Source: Rhabdothermincola_A sp041688815 (GTDB lineage: Bacteria > Actinomycetota > Acidimicrobiia > Acidimicrobiales > Acidimicrobilacustridaceae). Taken from it: 10,377 nt of DNA. Positions 1 through 7,144 of this stretch are shown piece after piece. Position 1 is the first letter of the stretch. Every line of letters starts with the position of its first letter. Under the pieces are notes generated by a model that saw nothing but the letters and a program-made list of their open reading frames with translations, had not been told where the DNA came from and ran no database searches. The stretch spans positions 1 through 10,377 of the forward strand of contig JBDNHK010000120.1 in the NCBI GenBank assembly GCA_041688815.1. Reading direction: 5' to 3'. The translations under genes and the position numbers were made by a program.

Positions 1-124
1 CCGATGGGGTGGTCCCCGCCCCTGACCCCTTCGTCACCCCTTTCGGAGGATGACCGGTGTGGAATCATGGACACCAGGCGGGATCAACCGCCGCCGACAG
101 GAACGCCATCTCGAGGAGGGCCAC

Positions 125-394
125 ATGGCCGACAGCAGCGGGGACAGCAGTCCGGGCGAAATCGGGCGCCGGCTCGGAGGCGGGGCCATCGCCTTACTCA
201 TCGGCCTGGGTGCGCTCGCCATCTTCATGCTCCAGAACACCCTGGACGTCAACGTGAAGTTCCTGGTGCTGAGCTTCACCTGGCCCCTCTGGCTCCTCAT
301 CCTGGTGTCGGCCCTCGTGGGGGCTCTCATCTGGTTCGGGTTCGGCGTCATGCGCCGCCATCGTCGCCGCCAGGAGCGTCGCGACAACCGCTGA
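125..394 (+). CDS. LapA-domain (DUF1049-like) small membrane protein
   Basis: An 89-residue protein with two predicted membrane helices (about residues 19-36 and 54-75) and a strongly basic C-terminal tail (RRHRRRQERRDNR), so both ends probably face the cytoplasm. The stretch after helix 1 (F-x-x-QNT, then V-x-V-x-FL) followed by a PLWLL-type second helix is the usual pattern of the LapA (lipopolysaccharide assembly protein A) domain. In Gram-negatives that domain belongs to an envelope assembly factor; in actinobacteria its job is not known. I chose the ATG at 125 because GGAGG lies 5 nt upstream (115-119) and homologues begin just before helix 1. The frame is open from an ATG at 50, but that adds 25 unlikely residues. 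A weak hairpin follows the stop and separates the gene from the dab operon. Confidence 0.8.
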   Translation: MADSSGDSSPGEIGRRLGGGAIALLIGLGALAIFMLQNTLDVNVKFLVLSFTWPLWLLILVSALVGALIWFGFGVMRRHRRRQERRDNR

Positions 395-398
395 TCGA

Positions 399-420
399 GG
401 GCGTGAAAGAAGATTCACCC
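399..420 (+). terminator. weak hairpin after the LapA-domain gene
   Basis: GGG-CG-TGAA, loop AGAAGA, TTCA-CCC forms a 7-bp stem with a 2-nt bulge, 5 nt after the lapA-like stop codon. No U-tract follows, so it could be a weak terminator or simply chance. Confidence 0.25.
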
Positions 421-449
421 GATTGGTATTTCCTGCATTCTGGATCGTG

Positions 450-461
450 TATAATCGTATC
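450..461 (+). promoter_or_regulatory. consensus -10 box of a probable leaderless dab promoter
   Basis: A perfect TATAAT (450-455) lies in a short A/T-rich patch (about 403-460) that stands out in this GC-rich DNA. The next ATG is at 462, 6 nt after the box, which puts the expected transcription start on or next to the A of the ATG, as in leaderless actinobacterial mRNAs. I see no convincing -35 element at 16-18 bp; TATTTC at 427-432 is the best-spaced candidate. It is the only strong promoter-like signal between the LapA gene and dabB, so it probably drives the dab operon. Confidence 0.6.
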
Positions 462-554
462 ATGCGCGCCTCCGAGACCCGACCCGGGTCCCACCGAACA
501 GACCGAACGCTCGTCTCGGGCCTGATGAGCACCCCGGCCAGGGGTCACCGGTGA
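462..554 (+). CDS. possible 30-residue leader peptide coupled to dabB
   Basis: The ATG 6 nt after the TATAAT box opens a 30-codon frame (begins MRASETRP, ends MSTPARGHR). Its TGA (552-554) overlaps the GTG start of dabB (551) as GTGA. The peptide is hydrophilic and basic, with no membrane segment, and resembles no family I know. If the transcript is leaderless, ribosomes would start here and reinitiate at dabB, which would explain why dabB has only a weak ribosome binding site. A second in-frame ATG at 525 could give a 9-residue version. It may instead be a chance frame inside an ordinary 5' leader; the spacing and overlap are what argue for it. Confidence 0.35.
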   Translation: MRASETRPGSHRTDRTLVSGLMSTPARGHR

Positions 555-2143
555 TCTCTGCCGCGGCCTTGGCGGTGCTCCTGGCCCCGCTGGCCCTCGC
601 CCTCCTGGCCCTGATCGCCCTGGGTCATCCCGGTGCCCATCCCCGAACGGTGGCGCGGCTCGGCACCGTGGCCACCTGGTTCGGTGTCGCCGTCGCCCTG
701 GCCGCGGGCGTCGCCACTGCGCTCGACGGACTCGTCGAGAGCCCCACGGTCGGTTTCGCCGAACTCGGCGTCTCGATCCGGCTCGACGCCTTGAGCACCA
801 TCATGTTGGGCATGGTGGCGCTGCTCGCCGTCGTCATCTTCCGGTTCAGCGTCACCTACCTCGACGGCGACGACCGCCAGGGTGTGTTCCTCGGCTGGTT
901 GGCGGCCACCGTGGCCGCCGTCGAGGTGCTCGTGCTGGCCGGCAACCTTTTCCTTCTCGTCGCCGCGTGGGTGGCCACGAGCCTGGCCCTGCACCGGTTG
1001 CTGGTGTTCTACCCGGAGCGGCGACGAGCTGTCGTGGCGGCCCACAAGAAGTTCCTGGTCGCCCGCCTGGGTGACGTGTTCCTGGTGGCCGGGGCGGTGC
1101 TGCTCTACGTGCGGTTCGACTCTGGAAACCTCGAGACGATCTTCCAGGGCGCATCCCAACTCCAGCCGGGTTGGGCGTTCACCTCCGTTGGGGCTGCGGC
1201 CCTTTGCATCGGCTTCGCCGCATTGCTCAAGTCCGCCCAGTTCCCCACCCACGGCTGGCTGGTAGAGGTCATGGAGACCCCCACTCCCGTGTCGGCCCTC
1301 CTGCACGCCGGCGTCCTCAACGCCGGGCCGTTCATCGCCATCCGCATGGCCTTCGTGCTCGACGACGCCCTTCCGGCCACCGCCTTGTTGATCGCCGTCG
1401 GGGGCCTCACCGCCGTTTTCGCCTCGGTGGCCCTGCTCCCCCAACCCTCGGTGAAGGTGGCACTGGCCTATTCGAGCGCCGCGCACATGGGCTTCATGCT
1501 GATGGTCTGCGGCATGGGCGTCTACCCCGCCGCGCTGCTGCACCTCGTGGCCCACTCGTTCTACAAGGCCCATGCCTTCTTGTCGTCGGGCAGCGTCGTC
1601 GACGAAGTTCGCGCCGCGAAGGTGGCCCTCCCCGAGCGGCTGGCCAGCCCCTTCCGCGTGGCGGGGAGCGCACTCATCGCCCTGGCGATCTACCTGCCCC
1701 TGGCCCTGCTCTTCGGCATCGATTTCGGTGCCGACTGGGTGCTGCTGGCCATCGGCGCCATCCTCGTGCTGGGCACCACCCAGCTGGTGGCCCCCGCCCT
1801 CGACTCCACCGGGGGCGTGGCCGGAACCGTGCGGGCCGTCGTGTTGGCCCTCGCCGTCACCGTTGCCTTCTTCGCCCTCGAAACCGGCGCCCACGAGTTG
1901 CTCTCGGGCACGCTCCCCGAGGACGTGGGTCGAGGGGCGCTGCACCTGGGCCTCATCGCCCTGGTCCTCGTGGCCTTCACCGTGGTGGTCCTGCTCCAGA
2001 TCTTCGAACCGGGGCGGGCGAAGACGGCGCGCCGGCGGGCCCTGGCCGTGCACGTCCGTAACGGCTTCTACGCCAACGCCTACTTCGACCGGCTCATCGG
2101 AGCCCTGCGAACACCCCGCACCGAACCGGAGGTCGTGCGATGA
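551..2143 (+). CDS. dabB: DabB, proton-channel (NuoL-like) subunit of the DAB inorganic-carbon uptake complex
   Basis: A 530-residue polytopic membrane protein of the NuoL/MrpA proton-transporting family, in the short form that pairs with DabA. DabB is thought to let cations, probably protons, flow inward to power DabA's one-way conversion of CO2 to bicarbonate. Visible family marks are LLKSAQFPTHGWLVEVMETP with the channel lysine K227, then TPVSALLHAG, the LAYSSAAHMGFM segment, and HLVAHSFYKAHAFLSSGS with K339 in a later helix. It ends in VHVRNGFYANAYFDRL, a tail seen in DabB rather than in complex I NuoL. No nuo genes are nearby, and the gene runs into dabA by a 4-bp ATGA overlap. The GTG start at 551 has a modest AGGGG 6 nt upstream and overlaps the stop of the upstream mini-ORF. 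Length is normal for the family. Confidence 0.93.
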   Translation: MISAAALAVLLAPLALALLALIALGHPGAHPRTVARLGTVATWFGVAVALAAGVATALDGLVESPTVGFAELGVSIRLDALSTIMLGMVALLAVVIFRFSVTYLDGDDRQGVFLGWLAATVAAVEVLVLAGNLFLLVAAWVATSLALHRLLVFYPERRRAVVAAHKKFLVARLGDVFLVAGAVLLYVRFDSGNLETIFQGASQLQPGWAFTSVGAAALCIGFAALLKSAQFPTHGWLVEVMETPTPVSALLHAGVLNAGPFIAIRMAFVLDDALPATALLIAVGGLTAVFASVALLPQPSVKVALAYSSAAHMGFMLMVCGMGVYPAALLHLVAHSFYKAHAFLSSGSVVDEVRAAKVALPERLASPFRVAGSALIALAIYLPLALLFGIDFGADWVLLAIGAILVLGTTQLVAPALDSTGGVAGTVRAVVLALAVTVAFFALETGAHELLSGTLPEDVGRGALHLGLIALVLVAFTVVVLLQIFEPGRAKTARRRALAVHVRNGFYANAYFDRLIGALRTPRTEPEVVR

Positions 2144-4695
2144 GCGCCGCGCCCACCGACGCCACCACCGACGCCCACGGAGAGCTGACCACCCCCACCG
2201 ACTCCACCGCCGTGGGGGGGTCCCCCGAGACGACCGAGACGACCGAGACGACCGAGCTGACCCAGCGGGCCGCGTGCCGCCGCATCGCCCCGGTGTGGCC
2301 ATTCGAGAGCTTCGTGGCCGTGAACCCCTACCTGGGGCTGACCGACCACCGCTTCGACGAGGCCGCCGAGCGACTGGCCCTCGTCGCCGGCGCCCGGGCC
2401 ACCATGCCGGCGTCGTACTACCTCGCCGCCGTCGACTCCGGACGCATCTCGCCCGAGGATCTGAAGAAGGCCTTGGCCTCGAGTCGCGGAGAGAGCGCCG
2501 CTGCCGTCGACGAGTTCCTCCGCCTGGTGCGCACCGACTCCCCCGAACCGGATCGATCTGCGGACCGGGTGCCGACCGTGGCCGAGGTGGCCACCGGCGC
2601 CACCGGCCACGACTGGGTGCGCTTGGCCACCGACCGGATCTCGAACTGGGCCGCGGCCTACTTCGACGAGGGCCAGGCCCTGTGGCGCTCCACCGACCGT
2701 CAGCAGCCGCTGTTCGAGGCGTGGCGTGAAGAAGCAACCATCGACCGCACTCCGGAGGTGATGGGACTGGCCGGGTTCCGCAAGGTGGTGGCTTCGCTGC
2801 CCGCCGAGCCGCGAGCGGCGGCGGACGAGGCCATCCTGCGGCTGGGCATCCCCGCCGACGCGCTCGAGCTCTACCTGCACGCGCTCCTGCTGCGCACGGG
2901 CGGCTGGTCGGCGTACGCCGCCCGGGTCGTGTGGGACGCCAACCTGTACGACCAAGAGGACGACACGCTGCTCGACTTCCTCTCCGTGCTGCTCGTGTGG
3001 GAGGTGGCGATCTTCGAGACGCTGTCGCACCGGGGCATGACCGAGGCCTGGGAGGACGCCACCCGCCAGCTCGCCGAGCTGAACGGCCGCTCGTCGGTAC
3101 GCACCTCGCTCGCCCACCTGATCGTGCTCCAGGAGGCGTTCGACCTGAGCGAGCAACGGCGGCTCGTCGCGCAGTTCGCGGCCCGACCGACGCCGACCAC
3201 GACCGAACCCGAGCGGCCTCTCGCCCAGGCCGTCTTCTGCATCGACGTGCGATCAGAGGTGTTTCGTCGACACCTCGAAGCCACCGGGGCCGGTATCGAC
3301 ACCATCGGCTTCGCCGGGTTCTTCGGGGTGGCCATCGAGTACGTACCCATCGCCCACGAGACGGGCGAGGCCCAGTGTCCGGTGCTGCTCACCCCCGGCT
3401 ACACCGTCGCCGAGTCGCTGCCCGACCCCAGGAGCCTGCACGACGCCGTCGAGGCCCGCCGCCTGGCGCACCACGTCCGGCGCGCCTGGAAGTCGTTCAA
3501 GATGGGGGCGATCTCGTGCTTCAGCTTCGTCGGGCCGGTGGGGCTGATCTACCTCCCCAAGCTGTTCACCGACTCCCGCGGATCGACCCGTCCCGTCAAG
3601 CGCCCCGGGGATGAGGCGCTGAAGAGCTGGGCCGTCGACCACAAGGGACCCAGCCTCGACCCGTCGTCAACCAACCCGGCCTCGGGCATCACCCTCGAAC
3701 AGCGGATCGAGCTGGCCCAGGGTGCCCTCGGGGGCATGTTCCTCACCTCCGGTTTCGGCCGGCTCGTGATGATCACGGGACACGGTGCCAGCACGGTGAA
3801 CAACCCCTACGACACGGGTCTCGACTGCGGCGCGTGCGGCGGCCACACCGGGGAGGCCAACTCGCGGGTGGCCGTGGCGATCCTCAACGACGGCGACGTG
3901 CGGCGCGAGCTCGCCGTCCGGGGCATCTCCATCCCCGACGACACCTGGTTCGTGGCCGCGCAGCACAACACGACGACCGACGAGATCACCGTGTTCGACC
4001 GGGCCCTCGTGCCCTCGACCCACGCCGACGAGTTGGGTGAGCTCGATCGCCGCCTGGCCGATGCAGGGCGGGCCACTCGCGTCGAGCGGGCCCGACGGCT
4101 CGGGATCGGTGACCCGGGACGCATCGACGCCGAAATCGTCCGCCGCAGCACCGACTGGGCCCAGGTCCGTCCCGAGTGGGCACTGGCGGGCTGTCGGACC
4201 TTCGTGGTGGCGGGCCGGCACCGCACCCGTGACCTCGACCTCGAGGGCCGCTCGTTCCTGCACTCCTACGACTGGCGCCACGACGGCGGGTTCGGGGTGC
4301 TGAACCTGGTGATGACCGCCCCGATGGTGGTGGCGAGCTGGATCAGCCTCCAGTACTACGCCTCCACGGTGGAGAACCGGCTGTTCGGGTCGGGCAACAA
4401 GACCCTGCACAACGTGGTCGGTCGCGTGGGCGTACTCGAGGGCAACGGTGGCGACCTGCGCACCGGGCTGCCCTGGCAATCGGTGCACGACGGCGAGCAC
4501 CTGCAGCACGAGCCGCTGCGCCTCAACGTGGTGATCGAGGCTCCCCTCGAAGCCATGAACGACGTGCTGGCCGCCAACCCGTCGGTGCAGGACCTGTGCG
4601 ACAACGGATGGGTGCACCTGCTGGCCATGGACGACGATGGGCTCATCTCGCACCGCTACGTCGGGGGCCGGCAGTGGGAGCCCACCTCGGCCTGA
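2140..4695 (+). CDS. dabA: DabA (UPF0753/DUF2309), carbonic-anhydrase-like subunit of the DAB complex
   Basis: An 851-residue peripheral membrane protein that binds zinc in a beta-carbonic-anhydrase-like site and, with DabB, accumulates bicarbonate in the cytoplasm. The site can be read directly: C367 and D369 in FCIDVRSE, H548 in TGHGAST and C563 in LDCGACGG. The C-x-D spacing and the 15-residue H-to-C spacing agree with what I recall for the Halothiobacillus protein. WPFESFVAVNPYLGL near the N-terminus and the C-terminal SWISLQYYASTVENRLFGSG and GLPWQSV blocks are also typical. GGAGG (2128-2132) lies 7 nt before the ATG, which overlaps dabB's stop (ATGA), so the two subunits are probably coupled in translation. 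Oddity: the first ~45 residues are a low-complexity Thr/Glu/Ala tail containing three exact ETT units. No carboxysome or RuBisCO genes lie in the window. Confidence 0.95.
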   Translation: MSAAPTDATTDAHGELTTPTDSTAVGGSPETTETTETTELTQRAACRRIAPVWPFESFVAVNPYLGLTDHRFDEAAERLALVAGARATMPASYYLAAVDSGRISPEDLKKALASSRGESAAAVDEFLRLVRTDSPEPDRSADRVPTVAEVATGATGHDWVRLATDRISNWAAAYFDEGQALWRSTDRQQPLFEAWREEATIDRTPEVMGLAGFRKVVASLPAEPRAAADEAILRLGIPADALELYLHALLLRTGGWSAYAARVVWDANLYDQEDDTLLDFLSVLLVWEVAIFETLSHRGMTEAWEDATRQLAELNGRSSVRTSLAHLIVLQEAFDLSEQRRLVAQFAARPTPTTTEPERPLAQAVFCIDVRSEVFRRHLEATGAGIDTIGFAGFFGVAIEYVPIAHETGEAQCPVLLTPGYTVAESLPDPRSLHDAVEARRLAHHVRRAWKSFKMGAISCFSFVGPVGLIYLPKLFTDSRGSTRPVKRPGDEALKSWAVDHKGPSLDPSSTNPASGITLEQRIELAQGALGGMFLTSGFGRLVMITGHGASTVNNPYDTGLDCGACGGHTGEANSRVAVAILNDGDVRRELAVRGISIPDDTWFVAAQHNTTTDEITVFDRALVPSTHADELGELDRRLADAGRATRVERARRLGIGDPGRIDAEIVRRSTDWAQVRPEWALAGCRTFVVAGRHRTRDLDLEGRSFLHSYDWRHDGGFGVLNLVMTAPMVVASWISLQYYASTVENRLFGSGNKTLHNVVGRVGVLEGNGGDLRTGLPWQSVHDGEHLQHEPLRLNVVIEAPLEAMNDVLAANPSVQDLCDNGWVHLLAMDDDGLISHRYVGGRQWEPTSA
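2227..2262 (+). repeat. 9-bp tandem repeat in the dabA 5' end
   Basis: GAGACGACC is repeated three times exactly (2227-2253), followed by a fourth copy with two changes (GAGCTGACC). It is in frame and encodes ETT-ETT-ETT-ELT in the disordered N-terminal tail, so copy-number changes would not shift the frame. Confidence 0.9.
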
Positions 4696-4753
4696 GTCGG
4701 CTTCACCACCGCGTGGAGCGCTGACCTCCCCGCCGCTCGCCGATGGGTGGGTC

Positions 4754-4766
4754 TACCCTGCCGGCG
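4754..4766 (+). promoter_or_regulatory. probable leaderless promoter of the amidase gene
   Basis: TACCCT (4754-4759) fits the TANNNT -10 pattern and ends 7 nt before the ATG at 4767. There is no ribosome binding site before that ATG, and no clear -35 element. It would give the amidase its own leaderless transcript, separate from the dab operon that ends at 4695. Confidence 0.4.
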
Positions 4767-5885
4767 ATGTCGACCTTCATCACACCCATGGACGAGGGTG
4801 GGAGCGGGCCTCGGCTCGCCGTCAAAGACCTCATCGACGTGGCCGGTGTGCCCACCACCGCCGGTAGCAGGGCCGTGGGCGACGCGGCCCGGCCGGCCGC
4901 CGTCGACGCCGTGTGCCTGGCTGGGGCCCGGGCCGCCGACGCCCGCATCGTGGGCAAGACCAACCTCACCGAGTTGGCCATGACCCCGGCGGGCACCAAC
5001 CCCTGGTTCGGCACCCCCGCGAACCCCCTCGACCCGGCGCTGGTGCCCGGCGGTTCGTCGAGCGGCTCGGCCGTGGCGGTCGGAACCGGGGACGCCGACG
5101 TGGCCTACGGGTCCGACACCGGCGGGTCGGTGCGCATCCCCGCGGCGTGCTGTGGAGTGGTCGGCCTCAAGACCACCTTCGGTCGCGTGCCCGTCGACGG
5201 CGTGTGGCCGTTGTGCCGTTCGCTCGACACCATCGGCCCCATGGCGCGAGATGTCGCCGGAGCGGAGCTCGGCATGCAGTTGCTCGAACCGGGCTTCACC
5301 CGAGCCGGTGCTGCGGCCACCACCATCGGTCGCCTCCGCCTCCCCGCCGACGACGTGGTGAACGCGGCCGTCGACGAGGCGCTGCGCCGCACCGGCTTCG
5401 AGGTGGTGGTCATCGACGCCATCGAGTGGAAAGCGCTGGGCGACGCCTTCGCCACCATCTACTTCGCCGAGCTGTGGGACGCCGACCACCACCTCTTGCA
5501 GACCCGCCCCGAAGGCCTGGGCGAGGAGGTCACCGCCATGATCGAGGCCGGTCCCCTGTTCACTCCCCTGGTGGCCGAAGCGCGAGCCGAGGGGGCCCGC
5601 CTGGCCGACTCGTTCCGCTCGCTGTTCGACCGGTTCGAGGTGCTGGCCCTGCCCACGCTGCCCGTCCTGCCTCCGCGTCTCGACGATCCCCGGTCACGGG
5701 CCGAGCTGGCCCTGGCTCTCGGCCGCTTCACCCCGCCGATCAACGTGGTCGGCCTGCCCGCCCTGGCTCTCCCCGTGCCCACCGCCGCCGGTGGCCTCCC
5801 GGCCAGCCTCCAGCTCGTCGGACCGCTCTACGGCGAGGAGCTGCTGGTCGCCACTGGCGCCCGAGTCGAAGCGGCGGTGGCGTAG
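4767..5885 (+). CDS. amidase-signature family hydrolase
   Basis: A 372-residue cytoplasmic enzyme of the amidase signature (AS) family, which hydrolyses amide bonds by a Ser-cisSer-Lys triad. All three residues are visible: K20 in LAVKDLID, S97 in PGGSSSGSA and S121 in GSDTGGSVRIPA; the S97-S121 spacing of 24 is that of known members. GLKTTFGRVP follows, as usual, and the C-terminus has the family's closing block (GLPALALPVP, then LPASLQLVGP, then GEELLVATG). It is short: most family members carry about 60 further residues before the catalytic lysine, so this one lacks the N-terminal helical region. Substrate cannot be told; a GatA role is unlikely because gatB and gatC are absent and the protein is too short. 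I prefer the ATG at 4767 (promoter spacing); one at 4743 would add 8 residues. It is transcribed towards the SDR gene. Confidence 0.85.
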   Translation: MSTFITPMDEGGSGPRLAVKDLIDVAGVPTTAGSRAVGDAARPAAVDAVCLAGARAADARIVGKTNLTELAMTPAGTNPWFGTPANPLDPALVPGGSSSGSAVAVGTGDADVAYGSDTGGSVRIPAACCGVVGLKTTFGRVPVDGVWPLCRSLDTIGPMARDVAGAELGMQLLEPGFTRAGAAATTIGRLRLPADDVVNAAVDEALRRTGFEVVVIDAIEWKALGDAFATIYFAELWDADHHLLQTRPEGLGEEVTAMIEAGPLFTPLVAEARAEGARLADSFRSLFDRFEVLALPTLPVLPPRLDDPRSRAELALALGRFTPPINVVGLPALALPVPTAAGGLPASLQLVGPLYGEELLVATGARVEAAVA

Positions 5886-5939
5886 GTGGTTCGCGTGCGT
5901 CGGGTCGGGGCGGCGGGGCGGCGATCTCTGCCCGCCTAC
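5882..5939. terminator. inverted repeat spanning two convergent stop codons
   Basis: GTAGGTGG (5882-5889) can pair with CCGCCTAC (5932-5939), 8 bp with one G-U, enclosing a G-rich loop. The arms contain the stop codon of the amidase (TAG, 5883-5885) and of the minus-strand SDR gene (5936-5938). This is where a shared bidirectional terminator would be expected, but no T-tracts are present. Confidence 0.3.
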
Positions 5940-6982
5940 ACCTTGGCGGCTGCGGCTCTTCGAGCGAGGTTGGCGATCATCGATCCGAACACGGTGTTGT
6001 GGAACGGGCTGATCCCCCACCAGCAGAGCTGCCCGAGAAGGCCGTGCGGGATGAACAGGGCGCGCTGATGCAGCACCGGGCGACCCTGTTCGTGGGTGAT
6101 GGTGAACTCGAGCCAGGCGTCGCCGGGGAGTTTCATCTCGGCCCGAAGCCGGAGCAGGGTAGGGCGCTCGACCGCTTCGACCCGCCAGAAGTCGACGGCG
6201 TCGCCGACCTCGAGGCGGTCGGGGTCCCGGCGGCCTCGGCGCAACCCCACCCCGCCGGCGAGACGGTCCAGGAAGCCGCGCAGCGCCCACGCCAAGGGGA
6301 ACGAATACCAGCCGCGCTCTCCGCCGATGCCCTCGACCGCTCGCCACACGTCGGCGGCGTCGCCGTCGATCGGGGTGGAACGGTCATCGCGGTAGGTGGT
6401 GCCGCCGCTCCAGTCCGGGTCGGTCGGCATGGGGTCGCTCGGCGCGCCCGGCCACTGTGCGCCCGACCAGCGAGTGGTCACCTGGGCCCGACGGACGCTC
6501 TCGAGCGCCAGCCGGAGGGCCTCGTCGAGAGGGCAGAGCACAAAGGGGATGAAGGTTTCGATGTCGTGTTCGTGGGCGACGGCGTTGTTGCGCAACGACC
6601 CGATCAAGGGCTGGGCGATGGCCTTCGGAACAGGGGTGACCACGTTGACCCACTGGCTCGACAACCAAGGTGACAACACAGGCACCGGGATGATGACCCG
6701 ACGGGTCAGCCCGGCCACGGCGGCGTAACGCGGCATCATCTCGCGATAGGACACGACGTCGGGTCCGGCGATGTCGAAGCGGCGGTTGAGGCCGGCCGGC
6801 AGCTCGAGGCTGGCGCGATCGAGCGCGTCGCCGGCCACGATCTCCACCGACCCGGCCCACGGGACCCCACCGAGCTTCTCGGGGCGCCGGGTCAGGCAGC
6901 GCACTTCGTGGCCCGCGGTGGCCAAGCGGGGAACCAGGCGGCCACCGACGTACCCCGTCGCGCCCATCACCAGGATCTTCAC
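5936..6982 (-). CDS. SDR (NAD(P)-binding)-DUF2867 fusion protein with an internal deletion
   Basis: 348 residues. The N-terminus is a Rossmann start (MKILVMGATGYVGGRLVPRL, glycines 7, 10, 13 and 14) of the atypical SDR/NmrA-like type. From about residue 66 the sequence is the downstream part of the same family (FDIAGPDVVSYREMM, then VTPVPKAIAQPL), and residues ~190-348 are a DUF2867/SRPBCC-like domain (GWYSFPLAWALRGFLDRL, ending FHNTVFGSMIANLARR). Relatives of this architecture are, as I recall, about 480-500 residues long, with ~130-150 residues between the GDALDRASL and GLNRRFDIAGPD blocks. Here the blocks are joined almost directly near residues 58-66 (about 6785-6812). The missing part holds most of the cofactor and active-site fold, so enzyme activity is doubtful, yet the frame is intact. 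The start is GTG at 6982; AGGAGG upstream is about 16 nt away, too far to be sure. Confidence 0.8.
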   Translation of the reverse strand: MKILVMGATGYVGGRLVPRLATAGHEVRCLTRRPEKLGGVPWAGSVEIVAGDALDRASLELPAGLNRRFDIAGPDVVSYREMMPRYAAVAGLTRRVIIPVPVLSPWLSSQWVNVVTPVPKAIAQPLIGSLRNNAVAHEHDIETFIPFVLCPLDEALRLALESVRRAQVTTRWSGAQWPGAPSDPMPTDPDWSGGTTYRDDRSTPIDGDAADVWRAVEGIGGERGWYSFPLAWALRGFLDRLAGGVGLRRGRRDPDRLEVGDAVDFWRVEAVERPTLLRLRAEMKLPGDAWLEFTITHEQGRPVLHQRALFIPHGLLGQLCWWGISPFHNTVFGSMIANLARRAAAAKV

Positions 6983-7089
6983 CCCATCAACCCAGGTGCC
7001 TCCTCGGGCGATGAGACCGGTCCGCCGGCGCGCTGCTCCCCAGCCAACGCGGAAGTTGCCGATGAAGAGGGGGCCGGACGGGCAACGAC

Positions 7090-7109
7090 CTGGAGAAGGG
7101 CTTCTCCGG
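7090..7109 (-). terminator. hairpin downstream of the persulfide dioxygenase gene
   Basis: CTGGAGAA, loop GGGC, TTCTCCGG forms an 8-bp stem (one G-U) about 36 nt past the dioxygenase stop and well before the SDR start. It is the strongest stem in the 162-nt gap 6983-7144, which holds nothing else I recognise. There is no T-tract on either strand, so terminator function is a guess from its position. Confidence 0.35.
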
Positions 7110-7144
7110 AAAGACCAGACCGCCCCCGCGATTCGTGCCGATGC

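Noticed and set aside
1..124. A gene or promoter upstream of the LapA-domain gene
   Set aside because: No start with a ribosome binding site, no conserved coding and no clear -10/-35 pair could be seen in this short stretch.
545..2737. A 730-codon open frame on the minus strand opposite dabB/dabA
   Set aside because: It is Arg/Gly/Gln-rich with no family motif and lies opposite two clearly conserved genes; long antisense frames are common in high-GC DNA.
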